Below, one piece after another: positions 1 through 12,501 of a stretch of DNA of 64,000 nt. Position 1 is the first letter of the stretch. Every line of letters starts with the position of its first letter. Position numbers and translations under genes: made by a program. Source of the stretch: Clarkia xantiana subsp. parviflora (Eukaryota > Streptophyta > Magnoliopsida > Myrtales > Onagraceae); NCBI GenBank assembly GCA_036873135.1, contig JAPTYO010000002.1:46553452-46617451 (forward strand). Direction: 5' to 3'. Below the pieces are notes generated by a model. That model was not told the origin of the DNA. It did no database searches and saw nothing but the letters and a program-made list of their open reading frames with translations.

Positions 1-1090
1 ATGTGTCCACGGAGCTGGGTCTGCACCTACTGGCAGGCTCAGTTCCACCATTTATGAAGCTCCCGCTCTCCCTGGCTCGAGAGGACATCCACGCAGATAT
101 TCGCGCCATGGTCGTTCGTCGCGTGGAGGTAAAGTTTCCTGTCTTTACACTTAATATATATAAGGCAAAATATTTTCGTGTACTGACCTCTTCTCTTCTT
201 CTTCACAGGAAATGGCGGACCAACACCGCTGTTTCGGGTATGTCCGGGCCTTGGAGGAGGCCCTGGAGCAGGAGCGTGCCAAGGCGGCCCCCGAGGTCTT
301 AGCCAAGCTCAAGGAGGATCTGGCTGCCTCCGAGTTGTCTAAGGGGAAGTTGGTCAAGGAGCAGACCCTCCTTAACCAGAAGACTCGGGACCTCCTGAGG
401 CAGGTCCACGACTTTGAGAGGTTGCTGAAGTAGGAGCGCCAAAGGCTCAGTGAGGAGCAGCAGGGGCGCGCGGAGGATCGGGACAGGCTTGTCCTCGAGA
501 AGAAGGCCCTCGAGGACGCCAAGACGGGGCTGGAAGCTGAGAAGAAGGCCCTCGAGGATGCCAAGGCGGGGCTGGAGGCTGAAAAAGTCCTTCTCGCCAA
601 TCGGTCCCGACAGATGGAGCGGGAACTTGCTGAGTTTCCCACCAAGCTGGCCGAGGCTGAGGCCAAGGGACGGGAAGATTATCGGGGCTCCGAGGCTTTC
701 CAACTGGATGCAGTGAAGTTCTGTACGACGGAGGTGGAGACCACCCTGCTTAACGTTGTTGAGGAGCTCCATCCGGAGTATGGTGGTGCCATCGATTTCA
801 CCAAGTCTCAGACCCTCGCCCCCTTCGCGGAGAGGTACTTCAACCTTTCTGAGGAGAGCGACGAGGCCAACACCCCCGAGGGGGCTGCGGGTGCTGAAGG
901 TACGGTGGAACCTCCAAGTGCAGAACTCCCGACAACTGAGCCCCCGATGATCGACCCTTCACCGGCTGACTTCCCAGAGTCCGATCCTCCCGCGGCCAAT
1001 CTTCCAGAGTCCGATCTCCCGATCACGGAGCCTTCTGCCACAGACCTCGTGGACCCTGCTCCCCTCGACGCTGCCAAGGATCAAGCTTGA
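1..1090 (+). pseudogene. Opposite-strand additional gene of gypsy copy A (3' exons), coiled-coil protein
   Basis: These are the last two exons of the extra gene that runs antisense to gag-pol. Exon 1-128 is the end of the exon matching 48251-47221 of gypsy-1. A GT-AG intron of 80 bp follows (129-208, donor GTAAAG, acceptor TTCACAG). The terminal exon at 209-1090 begins GAAATGGCGGAC and encodes a lysine/glutamate-rich coiled coil, then an acidic tail of Pro-Ser-Asp-rich repeats. The reading frame is cut by TAG at 431-433, where gypsy-1 has a glutamine codon. The copy also duplicates a coiled-coil segment around LEDAKTGLEAEKKALEDAK, absent from gypsy-1. The role of the protein is unknown; additional genes of this kind are known from Tat-type elements such as Grande and RIRE2. 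Confidence 0.8.
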
Positions 1091-1109
1091 TTGCTTTATT
1101 TTCAAATCC

Positions 1110-1830
1110 TTGTAATTTCCTTCTTTGTCGCGAACCTCCTAGATCTTTATAATATCAATCTTTTTTGGTTCCGATCATCACTGCACCACTTAAGGTGAAT
1201 TAACTATGCCACTTAAGGCAATTCGATCATACCCCTTAGAGTAATTTCGACGCGTCACTTAAGACATTTTACCCTCACCACTTAAGGCGACTTAATCATG
1301 TCCCTTAAAGTAACTTACTCACACCACTTAAAGGCGATTTAATCGCGCCACTTAAAGCTGAACCACGTCACTTAAGGCGATTTAATCGTGCCATTTAAGG
1401 CAACTTATCCACACCACTTAAGGCGATTTAATCGCGTCACTTAAGGCGGAACCACGCCACTTAAGGCGATTTAATCGGGCCATTTAAGGCGGAACCATGC
1501 CACTTAAGGTGATTTAATCGTGTCATTTAAGGCAACTTATCCACACCACTTAAGGCGATTTAATCATGCTTAGAATGATAAGTCTTTGCATAGTTTGGTC
1601 GGAAGCAACCTCTTTATTCATTGATGGCTCAACACGATAAACAACTTGCACCACTAAAGGCGACTTAATAAACAACTTGCACCACTGAAGGTGACTTAAT
1701 AAACAACTTGCACCACTGAAGGCGACTTAATAAATAACTTGCACCACTGAAGGCGACTTAATAAATAACTTGCACCACTGAAGGCGACTTAATAAATAAC
1801 TTGCACCACTGAAGGCGACTTAATATCAAA
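1110..1830. repeat. Tandem repeats between convergent pol and antisense gene (copy A)
   Basis: Two repeat types abut. From about 1170 to 1566 units of roughly 18-24 bp carry CACTTAAGGCG followed by ATTTAATCG. From about 1648 to 1825 there are six near-identical 31-bp units containing CACTGAAGGCGACTTAATAA. The core CTTAAG of the first type is a perfect palindrome, extended imperfectly to CGCCACTTAAGGCG. The block begins just after the stop of the antisense gene (1090) and ends at the stop of pol (1826), so it is the shared 3' region of two converging genes. Confidence 0.9.
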
Positions 1831-4800
1831 CATGACATTTCTTCAAGTGTTCGCCACTAAAAGAATGCTTCAACACATTGCCATCGAGGTCTTCCAACTT
1901 GTACGCATTCCGAGCTGGCATCCCCACGACCTTATAAGGCCCTTACCATTTTGGTGACATCTTGTTGATCCGATCCAAAAGGGTAAATTCGTTCCGACGC
2001 CAGACCAGTTCCCCGACAAAGAACTGTCGAGACTTGACTCGTCGATTATAATATCGGGCTATTGCCAAGCGCATCCGGGCTTGGGCCTCCTCCGCACTCC
2101 GCCTCTGTTCTTCGACCAAGTCCAAGTCCACACGCCTCATTTCATCATTCGAGAGAGGTTCGTAATACCTCGTCCGATGGGATGCCACAGCTATTTCGAC
2201 GGGAGCCACTGCTTCTGTGCCGTAAACAAGGCCAAATGGAGTCTCCCCAGTCGATCGTTTGGGTGTCGTTCTAACAACCCAAAGCACATTTTCCAGCTCA
2301 TCTAGCCATTTGCCCTTCAATGCATGGACCCTCTTCTTCACGCCATCCATCACGATCTTGTTGGCTGATTCCACCTGTCCATTGGTTTGAGCATGACGGA
2401 CAGAGGCTGTCCGATTCTCAATTTTCAGTTCCTCCAAGTACTCCTTCCATTGGGCCCCGTTAAACGGAGAGCCATTATCACTGATCACCACCTTGGGGAT
2501 CCCGTATCGGGATATGATATGGGTCTGGAGGAATTTGAGGATATGGTTCCCCGTTGTCTTGGCCAATGCCTTGGCTTCTATCCATTTCGAAAAATAATCA
2601 ATAGCCACGACTAAATATCGACATTGACCTTTTGCAACTGGAAGGGGTCCCACCAAGTCGATTCCCCACTGCGCGAAAGGCCAAGCACTCTTGATGGACG
2701 TCAAATCGGCAGCTGGAGCCACGATATTCGGGGCATACTTCTGGCAAGCGTCACAGGATCGGACTAGCATCGTTGCCTCCTTGTTCATCGAGGGCCAGTA
2801 ATAGCCCAGGTTCAGCACTTTCCTCACGATGGATCGGGTCCCTTCATGACAAGCCAAATATCCTTCGTGCACTTCTCTAAGGATCCGACCCGTGTCAGGC
2901 TCAGCCACGCATTTCAGATAAGGAGTTAAATACCCCTTTTTGTACAGCTGATTGTCCACCATCACGTAATTGGGCGCGATTCGGCGTATTTTGCCGGCTG
3001 CTACTTCATCGTCGGGGACTGCCCCCGTAGTCAGATACGCGGCAATCGGGGTCATCCAAGTGGGCTCCTCCGATCCGATCTCGATGGCACATACCTCAGA
3101 CTGATCGGTGGTTGACAGGATCACCTTTTCCAAGAAATGCTCCTTCCGACTTTCATCGAGGGGTGCCCCCAAGGCGAACTTGCTCAAGGCATCTGCTTCC
3201 GCATTATCCTCCCTCGGGATCGCCTCAATATCGAAGCTCTTGAAGCTCTCCTTCAGGGTTTGCACCTCCCGAAGGTACTTTCTCATCATCGGGCTTTTCG
3301 CTTTGTACCGCCCATGGACTTGGTTCACGATCAGGCTAGCATCACACTTCACCCTTAAGTGAACAACTCCCGTTCCTTTAGCAATCTTGAGGCCAGTGAT
3401 GAGAGCCTCACATTCAGCTTCATTGTTGGTGGCCCTAAATGTCAAGGCCAAGGCATATTGGAGGGGCTCGCCTCCGTCTGGCGGTATCAGTACGAAACCT
3501 GCTCCCGATCCTTCTGAATTTGAGGAGCCATCGGTATACATCTCCCAAGTATTTTCGGCGTCGGGCTGTTCTGAATGCTCTGTTATCGGGACCTCCGTGG
3601 TTGCCCCCTCTACAGGGCCCGCTTCTTCTAGATCTGGGGCTGTAGACTCTGCTATGAAATCCGCCAACGCCTGGCCCTTAATAGCCGTTCTCGGAGCAAA
3701 GTGAATGCGAAACTCACTAAGCTCGACTGCCCATTTCACTAATCTCCCCGACGCATCAGGTCGGTCCAAAAAATGTTTCAAGGGCTGATTCGTCAAAACG
3801 GTAATCTCATGCGCGTGGAAGTAAGGCCTCAGCTTGCGAGCGGTAACAATCAACGCATAGAGATACTTCTCAACGGCGGGATAATTCATTTCAGATTTGG
3901 CGAGTGCCTTGCTTACATAATTGACGGGGACTTGGCTACCCTCTACAATTTTCACTAAGACAGAGCTAACAGCAAATTCAGAAACAGCCAAATACATATA
4001 GAGTGGCTTGCCTAGGATGGGCTTCGCTAATGGCGGGAGGGTGCGAAGGTGCTGCTTGAGTGCCTGGAACGCATCTTCACACTTGGCAGTCCACTCAAAA
4101 TTTTTGTTGGCCCTCAATACTTCAAAGAAAGGCATGGATCGGTCGCTTGCCTTGGACAGGAAGCGATTCATCGCGGCCAGTCGGCCGTTCAGCACCTGCA
4201 CCTCCCGATGGTTAATCAGGGACTTCATCTCTTCGATCGCGTTCAGCTTCTCAGGGTTCACCTCGATTCCCCTCTGGCTCATCATAAAGCCCAGGAACTT
4301 CCCTGAGTGCACTCTGAAGGCACACTTGGTGGGGTTCAAGCGAACTTGATGAAGCCTCATCCGCTCGAATGTTGTGGCCAAGTTGTGAACATGATCCTCG
4401 GCCTGTCGAGACTTCACCAGCATGTCGTCCACATAGGCCTCCATTGTTTTCCCCAGCATGTCCCCGAACAGCTTGTTCACCATCCTCTGATAAGTTGCAC
4501 CTGCATTGATCAGTCCAAAGGGCATAACATCATATTGATAGATGTTGCTATCAACATAGAAGGCGGTATGGGGGCATCCTCCTTGGACATCTTGATCTGA
4601 TTGTAGCCGGAGTAGGCATCCATAAAGCTCAACAGCTCATGTCCCGATGTGGCATCCACTAGATGGTCGATCCTCGGGAGCGGGTAGCAATCCTTCGGGC
4701 ATGCCTTGTTCAGGTCGCGGAAATCGACACACATCCGCCATTTGCCATTGCTCTTCTTCACTAGGACTGGGTTGGCGACCCAGGTCTGGAATCGGAGCTC

Positions 4801-5166
4801 CTTAATGAATCCAGCATCGAGCAACCTGCCCACCTCTTGCTGGATCGTGATCTTCTTGTCGGCACCCATCGGGCGCCTTCTCTGTGTAATCGGCTTGATC
4901 GCGGGATCAATCATCAGCTCGTGAGTAATCACATCGGGGCTGATTCCTAGCATGTCACTCGGGGACCAGGCAAACAGCTCCTTGAATTCCTTCAACAGAT
5001 CGATCAATTCTCGGGTCGTCTCCTCGGTCAGAGCGGACCCGATTTTCACCTTCCTTTGAGGTCCATCAATCTTGACCTCCTTCAAATCTTCCATCGGGGC
5101 GGGACGCCCAAACTCCTCTCGGGGATCAGCGTCAGTCTGGAAAACAGTCATGGTCTCCCGATTCAT
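1826..5166 (-). pseudogene. pol of gypsy copy A: RT, RNase H, second RNase H, integrase
   Basis: The polyprotein copies the retroelement RNA into DNA and integrates it. Visible in order: RT with WRMCVDFRDLN, YSGYNQIK, MPFGLINAG and the catalytic YVDDMLV; a first RNase H; a second, archaeal-type RNase H starting at MYTDGSSNSEG, which marks the Tat clade; and integrase with a zinc-binding region (HEGYLACHEG, CDACQ) and D,D-35-E landmarks (GIDLVGP, VISDNGSPFNG, GQVESAN). It is disrupted: the frame shifts near 4510-4540, just after SKEDAP in the RT domain, and the long frame stops at 1943 where a GAA codon of gypsy-1 has become TAA. Homology continues to a TGA at 1826-1828. The adjoining protease region lies at 5132-6483. 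Confidence 0.92.
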
Positions 5167-7362
5167 CCTTCGGGTGGCATTGACATAGCACCTCCTGGAA
5201 GCTATCTGATCGCCCTGGACCTCCCCGATTCCGTGGACAGTCGGGAACTTCAGTTTCTGATGAACAGTTGAGGCAATTGCCCCCAGCGGGTTGATGGTAG
5301 TCCTCCCGATAATGGTAGGTCCCCGCAGACTCGACCACCACGAACTCTACGTTCCTCTTCTCCGACTTCCAACCACTCCCGAACTCGACCGGTAAGGTAA
5401 TCACCCCGACCGGGTAAGAGGTACAGCCGGAAAATCCGACCATCGGGAAGTCCGCAGGCTTCAAGTCCTTCTGAACAAAATATCGGAGGAACTCCCTCCA
5501 TCAATCAGGATCCGCTTCATCTCGTACCCATCCACGTTCAGGGTCACGACCAAAGCATCATCGTGCAGGGTCTCCACACCTATCAGGTCCTCCGCTGAGA
5601 AGGGAATCACCATTTCTTCTTTCGGAGTCCAATTTCGGGCCCTCTTGCCCAGCACCACGGCAATGGGAATCCAAGAAGCATAGACCTCCCGGGCTACCGT
5701 AGTATCTCCTTCTGCAGCAAGTCCTCCGTGAATCACATTAATAGTTCCCCGCTTCTCCTTGCGGGCATTGGAAGACTCGGACTTATCCTGCTTCGGGGAT
5801 CGACCACGGGATCGGGAACGGGACCGCGATCGGGACCGGGAACGGGATCGGCCCTGTTGTCCAGCCACAATTTCCTTGAGCTTCCCCTTCTGGATCAGCT
5901 TCTCAGTCTCTCTCTTCAACTCCCGACAATGGTTAGTGTCGTGACCGTTGGCACGATGAAAGCGACAATAACGATCAGTGCGGGCTCCCATGGACTCTCC
6001 ATCTTTTTTCGGGGGATACCTGGCGATACCCTGTCGGTCCATTACCGCCAATGCATCACCCATGGAACAAATGAGAGGGGTGTAGTGGTCCTCCCGCTTG
6101 TCCGACATCGAGGAACGCTTGTCTTCCCTCCGATCGGGACGGCCTCGACCCCGACTACTCTCGGGTTTATCTTTCCTTCTGCGATCGTCCGAGGGTTTGA
6201 ACGACTGCTTCCCCTTGTTTGATTTCGGAGGGTCAAGGTCTCCGACAGCTATCTTCGACTCATGGACGTCGATTTGCTGCTTCACCCTCTTCTGCAGCGC
6301 CTCCATGTTCGACACAGCCTTCTCAGCCACGTTGTGCATCAGGTCGGAACCATATGGTGCTGTTAGGTTCCGGATGAAAGTGCGGATGGTCTCTCCCTCC
6401 GACATTTCCTCATCAATCTCGGCCACGCTAGCAGTGTACCTCTGGTAGTAATGCGCCAGAGATTCGTCGGGTGTCTGTATCACCTCAGCCAGGGACCTCG
6501 CGCTTTTTAGGAGGCGCCGACGGCCCTGGTACTGCTAGATGAAGCGATCATGCATCTGGGTCCAGCTAGAGATGCACCCTGGGGGAAGACTGAAGAACCA
6601 CGTCAGGGCCCTCTCTCCAAGTGTACCTGGGAACAGAACGCACATCGTCATTCGGGGCTCTGCCTAGACAAGCCATGACATGCTTCTGGACATAACGAAC
6701 GGGATCTCCCTCGCCATCATACTCCTTAATTGTCGGGATGCCCAGTCCCGGCGGGGCAGTGGTGTTCACCAATCGGGGGACGAAGGGATGGGTGGAACGA
6801 TCCCTCAACTCTGACATCATCTTCTTCTGGTCCCCCATGCAAATGTTCACGATCTTCACCACTTGATCGGGGGTGATAGGGCCATTGAGAGGAATGGTCC
6901 TATGCTGCACAGGCCCAGGCCCATCGACCACGAACTGCTCCGACAGAGCAGGCTCCTTGCCCTTGTCCTGGTACTCGGGTTGGGCCTCCTGCCCGTCCCG
7001 ATTCACCATCGGCGGAGGCAACTCCTCCTCCTTCTTCTTGGCGGCCTCTCTCCGGTCCAAAAGAGCCTCCATGGCTTCCAAAAATACTGGCATGGCATCC
7101 ATCACAGCCTTTGCCAAGTCCGGCTTTGCAGGTGCATCCTGGTCCCTTCTTGGGATCTCTTCCCGGCTCTCCGAGGAGTTTCGAATAGAATCTTCGCGAT
7201 CATCATGATGCCCCCTTGTTTGGGAAACAGCAGGGGAGGATCATTCCGATCAACAGTGCGCTCCGGCGGCCCTGAATTCAGAGTTCCAGCAGGATGGCGG
7301 GAACCACCGGATTGTCCTTGTCTCTTCTTTTGCTTGCTAGCCATTGAACGGGTAGAAGTCAT
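5132..7362 (-). pseudogene. gag-protease of gypsy copy A
   Basis: Gag forms the particle and protease cleaves the polyprotein. The start at 7362 (MTSTRSMASKQKK) lies 37 bp inside the LTR/primer boundary and matches gypsy-1. Fragments in different frames follow: 7362-7102, 7117-6566 (capsid N-terminal part), 6483-5461 and 5464-5132. The 6483-5461 piece holds the end of capsid, a C/H-rich motif CRFHRANGHDTNHC resembling a variant zinc knuckle, an Arg-Ser dipeptide run (near 5790-5860), and the protease motif ILIDGGSSSDIL. A TAG and frame changes near 6484-6566 and 5461 break the frame. It carries on into pol (5166-1826) with no obvious separate start, so the intact parent probably had a continuous gag-pol frame. 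Confidence 0.88.
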
Positions 7363-7379
7363 TTATGCTTTTTGCTTCG

Positions 7380-7398
7380 TTCCCACAGACGGCGCCAA
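7380..7398 (-). promoter_or_regulatory. Primer binding site of gypsy copy A
   Basis: On the minus strand the LTR end CCAACA is followed directly by TTGGCGCCGTCTGTGGGAA. The TGGCGCC start is the complement of a tRNA CCA end, and this sequence type is usual in Tat/Ogre-like elements, where tRNA-Arg has been proposed as primer. The tRNA identity is inferred from memory of the family. Confidence 0.8.
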
Positions 7399-8063
7399 TG
7401 TTGGATCACGGTTGGAACTCCGGTACGTTCTTGACGGAATTCCGAACTCCTTCGCTCTAAGTAATCCTGCAAGAAGGGGATAGACCGGGCGGTGACCCAG
7501 AATCCCTCTCTGATGCTTAAATGAGTATCTCGATGCCAGCAAGCAAGTATGAGTATGTAAGTATGTGAACGTATCAATCCTGAGGTAACTCCTTCCTTTA
7601 TATAGGGGAGGGGTTACCTCAGTTACCTGTTGGGATAACTGCCACGTTCCTCTTATCTCGACCAGTAACTCACGTTCCGTCTTTTCCGGCCACTTCCCCA
7701 CTATGTCGCTAGTGGGCGTATTTCTCGGCCTCGTGCTCTGGTGGCAAGTCCCGACGGAAGTCGGGGACTCCAGAGTTATCTCCTTTGGTCACCGCTCGGG
7801 GCCCCTCGTCATCGGGACAGGGCCAATCTTCTCAGGGATTCAATATCGGGGCCTACTTAAAGGCATATCATCGGGGCCTACTCAAAGGCATATCATCGGG
7901 GCATACTTAAAGGCATAACATCGGGAGCATTCAGCTCAGATATCGGGACCGACCTTGTCAGGACCCCTCGTATTGGTCTTCTAAGCCTCGTTTGGGGCCC
8001 GGTGGGCCTACTTCGCCGTTTAGTCGTCGTTAATGGGCCTAACGGCTATATCAAAACCCATCA
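7399..8063 (-). repeat. 5' LTR of gypsy copy A (665 bp)
   Basis: The LTR runs TG...CA on the minus strand and is clearly related to the LTRs at 39374-40066 and 49650-50382. It contains a TATA-type box (TATATAAAGG reading minus, near 7597) and, near 7850-7920, three copies of the roughly 26-bp unit containing GGGGCCTACTTAAAGGCATA, versus four and six in the gypsy-1 LTRs. Confidence 0.92.
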
Positions 8064-8428
8064 CGAACTATAGCTTTTAACATCAAACAATGGTTTACTT
8101 CCAAGAGCCTGCAGTTGTTTTTCATGCATGGTCGCCTCCAAGTAATCCATATGGGCAACCTGTAGAAAAAAATAATGAATATTACACACAATTATCTAAA
8201 TATATGGATGATTGAATGTGTTAATATTATATTAACTAAACTTACACGATCTTTAAACCAATCTGCAAATGCAACATTATGCTCCAACATCAAGACACGA
8301 TAACTTTTTCTTTTCTGATATATGGATCTCTGATGTTCACTATAATTAAAACATAATCATCATACTTTGAAAACTCACAGTTACTGAAAACAAGAGCTTA
8401 GATGAGACAAAGTCGGCAAAGACTGAAC

Positions 8429-11070
8429 TTACTCAATATAGGATTGTATTTCTCTGCAGTTACTTGAAATGTACAAGTGACATTGAGATCGCTCAGTTAT
8501 GCTCAACATGTGAACAACGGAACCTCCTATGGGAATTCCAACTTTGCGAAATATATCAAAACGTCCCTCGTTGGATACATCTACCGTGATAGGCACCTGG
8601 TGGGTTCTAGTGAATCTTGTCTCAGTGTCGTGTAAATACCGAGAAAAAAATGTTGCACACTCCATTGCAACAAATCCCTCTGCGATAGAGGCTTCCGGAT
8701 ATCTTCTGTTTCGCACGAAAGATTTCATTACACCCATTAACCTACACAAAAATATTTATATCGTTTTTAAACAGAGATCTTACTTGTAATTCAAAATTAA
8801 ATTGACTATTATATAAATACATACCTCCCGATAAAGTACATCCATCGAAATTGAACCGGGCCCGCTATAAGAGCTTCTTCAACTAGATGAATTACCAAGT
8901 GTATAGTAATATCAAAAAATGCTGGTGGATCGTTCGAGGTCACACATTATAATGGGTAAATTAAGCTGGAGTTTTTCTAAATCTTCCACTATTAACTCCT
9001 TGGCGTACAAAAGGTTGAATGCTCGACTGAGCTTAATTAAGGTCCCACATAACGGCTTAACTAGAACACCTCGAATAGCCATTGGAAATAGACGTTGCAT
9101 GAGCACATGGTAGTCATGAATCTTCAATCAATTAATCTTTTGCTCCTTAATTTTCACAAACCGTGAAATGTTCGAAGAAAATCCACCCGGAAGTGACAAA
9201 TTTTTAAGAAATTGACATATCATAGTTTTTTCCTCATTTGTCAATGTATACTGAGCAGGAGAAATAACTGTCTTAGCACCCCTAACGACCGGATGTAGTG
9301 CAGGTCTAATACCCATTAACTGCAAGTCTTTTCGGGCGTTCAGGTTGTCATTACTCCTTCCTCCAACACCAAGCAAAATGTTCATTATGTTCTCACAAAC
9401 GTTCTTCTCAATATGAATAACATCTAAGTTATGACGCAACATAAGACTCTTCCAATATTCCAATTCAAAAAATATGCTCCTCTTTTACCAATTACCTGCC
9501 GGAGACTTAACTCTAAATACTTTTAATTTCTTCTGAGTTTTACCGAAAGGAATTTTCTCTAGTAACTCCAGCTGAGGTAACACTTCATCTCCTGATCGTC
9601 TTCTAGGACTCGGCCTATGCTCCCGTTTCCCGTCAAAGGCACTTTTACTATCCCTAAAAGGATGGTCTGACTGCAAATATCTTCTGTTCCCCATAAAGAT
9701 TGTTTATTCCCATGAACTAGGCGGTGGTAATATGTGTCCATTTGACAAACAGGGCATGCTAAAAAGCCAGACGTACACCAACCGGATATTGAACCATAAG
9801 CAGGAAAATCGTTTATTGTCCATAAAATTGCTGCATGCAACTGAAAGTATTCTTTTCGGGATGCATCGTAAGTCCTAACACCGTATTCCCACAACTCCAT
9901 CAGTTCATCAACAAGAGGCCGCAGGTACACATCGATATCATTACCCGGAGATGTAGGACCGGGAATGATCATTGAAAGAAAGTAATTTGGATCTTTCATG
10001 CATTCATCATTTGACATGTTATACGGAATTAGGATTACGGGCCACATGCTGTAAGAATTGTTGGAAAATGGATTGATCCCTTCACTAGCAAAGCCCAACC
10101 TTACATTTCGTGGATCTGCAGCAAAAGCAGGTCGAACACTATCTAGTCCTTTCCATGCCTTGGTATCTGCCGGATGCCGTAGAAGTCCATCCTTCTTTCT
10201 ACCCTCTTCGTGCCACCTCATACTACCCGCAATCTTATCCGACATAAAATACCTTTGAAGTCGTGGGATCAATGGAAAATATGGCATACTTTTCACCGAA
10301 ACTTGTTTCCTAATTCTCTTGCCTCCATTGCTTGTTGACACATTCTCTGCTTGTTTTGGTTGTACCCACCTCGACTCGTTACATATAGGGCAAGAATCAG
10401 TATCATCGTACTCCTTATAATAAAGAATACAATCATTCTTGCATACATCAATCTTTATGTACCCTAATCTCAAATCAGAGACAAATTTCTTCGCCTCACG
10501 GTAAGATCTCGGTGCCGTATTTTCCTGTGGGAGACATTTCTTGAAAAACTCCAGCATCTTGGACATCCCTGAATCACTAATCTTGTAAAGACATTTTATA
10601 TGTAATATCTCGATAATGTATGACATCTTTGAATATTCTATGCAACCTGGATAAATACTTTTTTCACACTCTTTCAACAACCTATTAAACTTTGCACCAT
10701 CTTCTTCAAGTTCAATATCATCCGTAGACCATGTTCGTGCACCGGTAACATCATAGACAATCTCATGCATCTCCTCAAAGTTACGAGTAGTTGAAGATAC
10801 ATCAAGTTTTTCTTCTCCATGAGATGTCCAATTTGTGTATGTAGGTTGGATACCTTTCCACAAGAGGTGACTATCAACTTCATCAGGAGTTTGATATATA
10901 GCACTAACGCATTTAATGCAAGGGCATATGATCTTCAATGTTCCTTCTCTATCAATTATAGTAGGACCACGCAATGCAAATTCAATGAATTTTTCTACTC
11001 CATCCATGTAATCTGTACTTGTCCGATCTTTAGACATCCTACTCTTATCCATTGGTGGATCCATTTGCAT
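8429..11070 (-). pseudogene. TNP2-like CACTA transposase, degenerate
   Basis: The protein would cut and move the CACTA element. The intact N-terminal frame (11070-9559) starts MQMDPPMDKSRMSKDRT, shows the transposase-associated motif with CPCIKC near residue 50, and the TNP2-type core including CNDSCP-like spacing (SCPICNESRWV), a conserved GWCTSGFLACPVC segment and HRLVHGNKQSLWG. Reading then shifts frame at about 9700-9560, continuing as fragments 9694-9485, 9463-9128 (NVCENIMNILLG, DUF4218-like start), 9127-8912 and 8749-8429. At least four frame changes or stops show decay. Domain names are from family knowledge; the frame breaks are seen directly. Confidence 0.88.
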
Positions 11071-11369
11071 ATTTTTAGTAGAAAATCGATGTTACCTAAA
11101 AATTGGAAGAGGAAAAAAAAAATCAAAATAAATGTGGAATTCAAGTGCTTAAAAAATACACAACCATAATCCTATAGAAGAAACAGTCATTTTATAAAGG
11201 AATTTCACCAAACTAGATGCCACAACCTAGGAAAATATTATGAATTCATAGAAAGAAAAGGAATTTACATGTATTCTGTGTACGCACAATAAATGAAGAG
11301 AACGACTAGAAGATGTAGAAACACAATAAAGGACGGCCACAAGAAAGTTATTAGCTAATTTTTGATAAT

Positions 11370-12480
11370 TTATGGCGGATTTAAACCCTACAATTCGGCT
11401 CAAATTTGTTAAAAAAAACATTTTACCGACGAAATGTTTTTTTTTGTCCGTAAAACATGTATTACCGACGAATTCAGTTTCGTCGGTAATTTTTTTTTCT
11501 CGACTTCGATTTACCGGTAAATTTGTAGTTTCGTCAGTAAACATTATTTTTACCGAGGAAATTATATGTTGTAGGTAAAAACTCTATACCGAGGAAGTGT
11601 ATTTTTCGTCGGTGAAATGGTTTTTATTGCGTAATTCGGATTTTATTTTACCGAATTGATTGACTTATTACCGACAAATTTGTTGTTTTGTCGGTAAACA
11701 CTATTTTTACCAATGAAATGATATGTTGTCGGTATAAACTATTATTACCGAGGAATTCGTTATTTCGTCGGTAAAACAAATATTTGCCGATGAATTTGTT
11801 ATTACGTCGGTAAAACAAATATTTACCGAGGAATATGTTGTGTCGTCGGTAATACTTGTATTTACCGAGGGACTTAGTTGTTGTCGATACAAACTATTAT
11901 TACCAGGGAAGATTATATTTCGTCAATAAGAACTATTATTACCAAGGAAGTTTATATTTCATTGGTAAAACAAGTATTTACCGTGAAATTTATTGCTTCG
12001 TCGTTAAAAATATATTTACCAAGGGAACTATATATTGTCGGTAAACACTCGGTGAAAAGGATCATGAGCGACAACAAAAATTATGTCGGTAAACATAATA
12101 ATACCGACGAAAATGAATATGTCGGTAGATTAGTATTACCGACTAAATATATTATTTTCGTCGGTGATATATTTTAGTCTAGTTTTAAAATAATATTAAT
12201 ACTTACTGATGACACACTTTAGGTCGGTAAAACGTATATTTACCAACAATATTAATTTTCATCGGTGTAAAACATTAATACCGACGAAAAAGTATTATCC
12301 GTTAGTAATACATATTGTTTTCACCGACAAAAATTTTATTTTCGTCGGTAAAATTAATTATTACCATGGAAAACAAATTTTGTCGGTAATAATTTGAATT
12401 TCCGATGAATAATAATTTTTGTCGGTGTATGTAACATTTACCGACGAAAATTTTACCGACGGAAATTATTTTCGTCGGTA
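11370..12480. repeat. Subterminal repeat array of the CACTA element
   Basis: More than 40 short motifs of the form TACCGACGAAA or its complement TTTCGTCGGTA alternate in both orientations, spaced by AT-rich DNA. Such arrays bind the element's own DNA-binding protein in characterised CACTA elements. No gene is visible in this stretch. Confidence 0.92.
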
Positions 12481-12483
12481 ATT

Positions 12484-12501
12484 GCCCTATCTCCAGTAGT
12501 G
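12484..12501 (-). repeat. CACTA terminal inverted repeat, right end
   Basis: The minus strand reads CACTACTGGAGATAGGGC inward from 12501. This fixes the element boundary against the copia LTR. The partner terminus is not in the window. Confidence 0.88.

Larger units (their letters stand above)
1..8063 (-). mobile_element. Tat-type Ty3/gypsy retrotransposon copy A, truncated by the window edge
   Basis: The element reads right to left: 5' LTR (7399-8063), primer site, gag-protease, RT-RNase H-integrase, tandem repeats, then an opposite-strand gene at 1-1090. Order and sequence match the complete element at 39374-50382 in the other orientation, so this is a second copy of the same family. Its 3' LTR lies beyond position 1. 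The LTR outer end is followed by CGAAC (8064-8068), the candidate target duplication, whose partner is out of view. Right of it lies CACTA transposon sequence, so the element probably inserted there. Stops and frameshifts in gag, pol and the extra gene show that it is inactive. Confidence 0.93.
8064..12501 (-). mobile_element. CACTA (En/Spm) transposon, right part
   Basis: The right terminus reads, on the minus strand, CACTACTGGAGATAGGGC (ending at 12501), a CACTA-type terminal repeat. Next to it is a 1.1-kb subterminal array of TACCGACGAAA motifs, and further in lies a TNP2-like transposase on the minus strand. The left end is not seen: the element is interrupted at 8063 by gypsy copy A and must continue beyond the window. 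The base after the terminus begins TCACATTAG of a copia LTR; an uninterrupted LTR (15075-15682) has AAATGTCACATTAG there, so TCA (12502-12504) is the expected 3-bp target duplication. Confidence 0.9.

Noticed and set aside
2062..4600. Plus-strand frames across the pol region of copy A
   Set aside because: They are the reverse of the pol coding strand and show no domain; the RT and integrase motifs are all on the minus strand.
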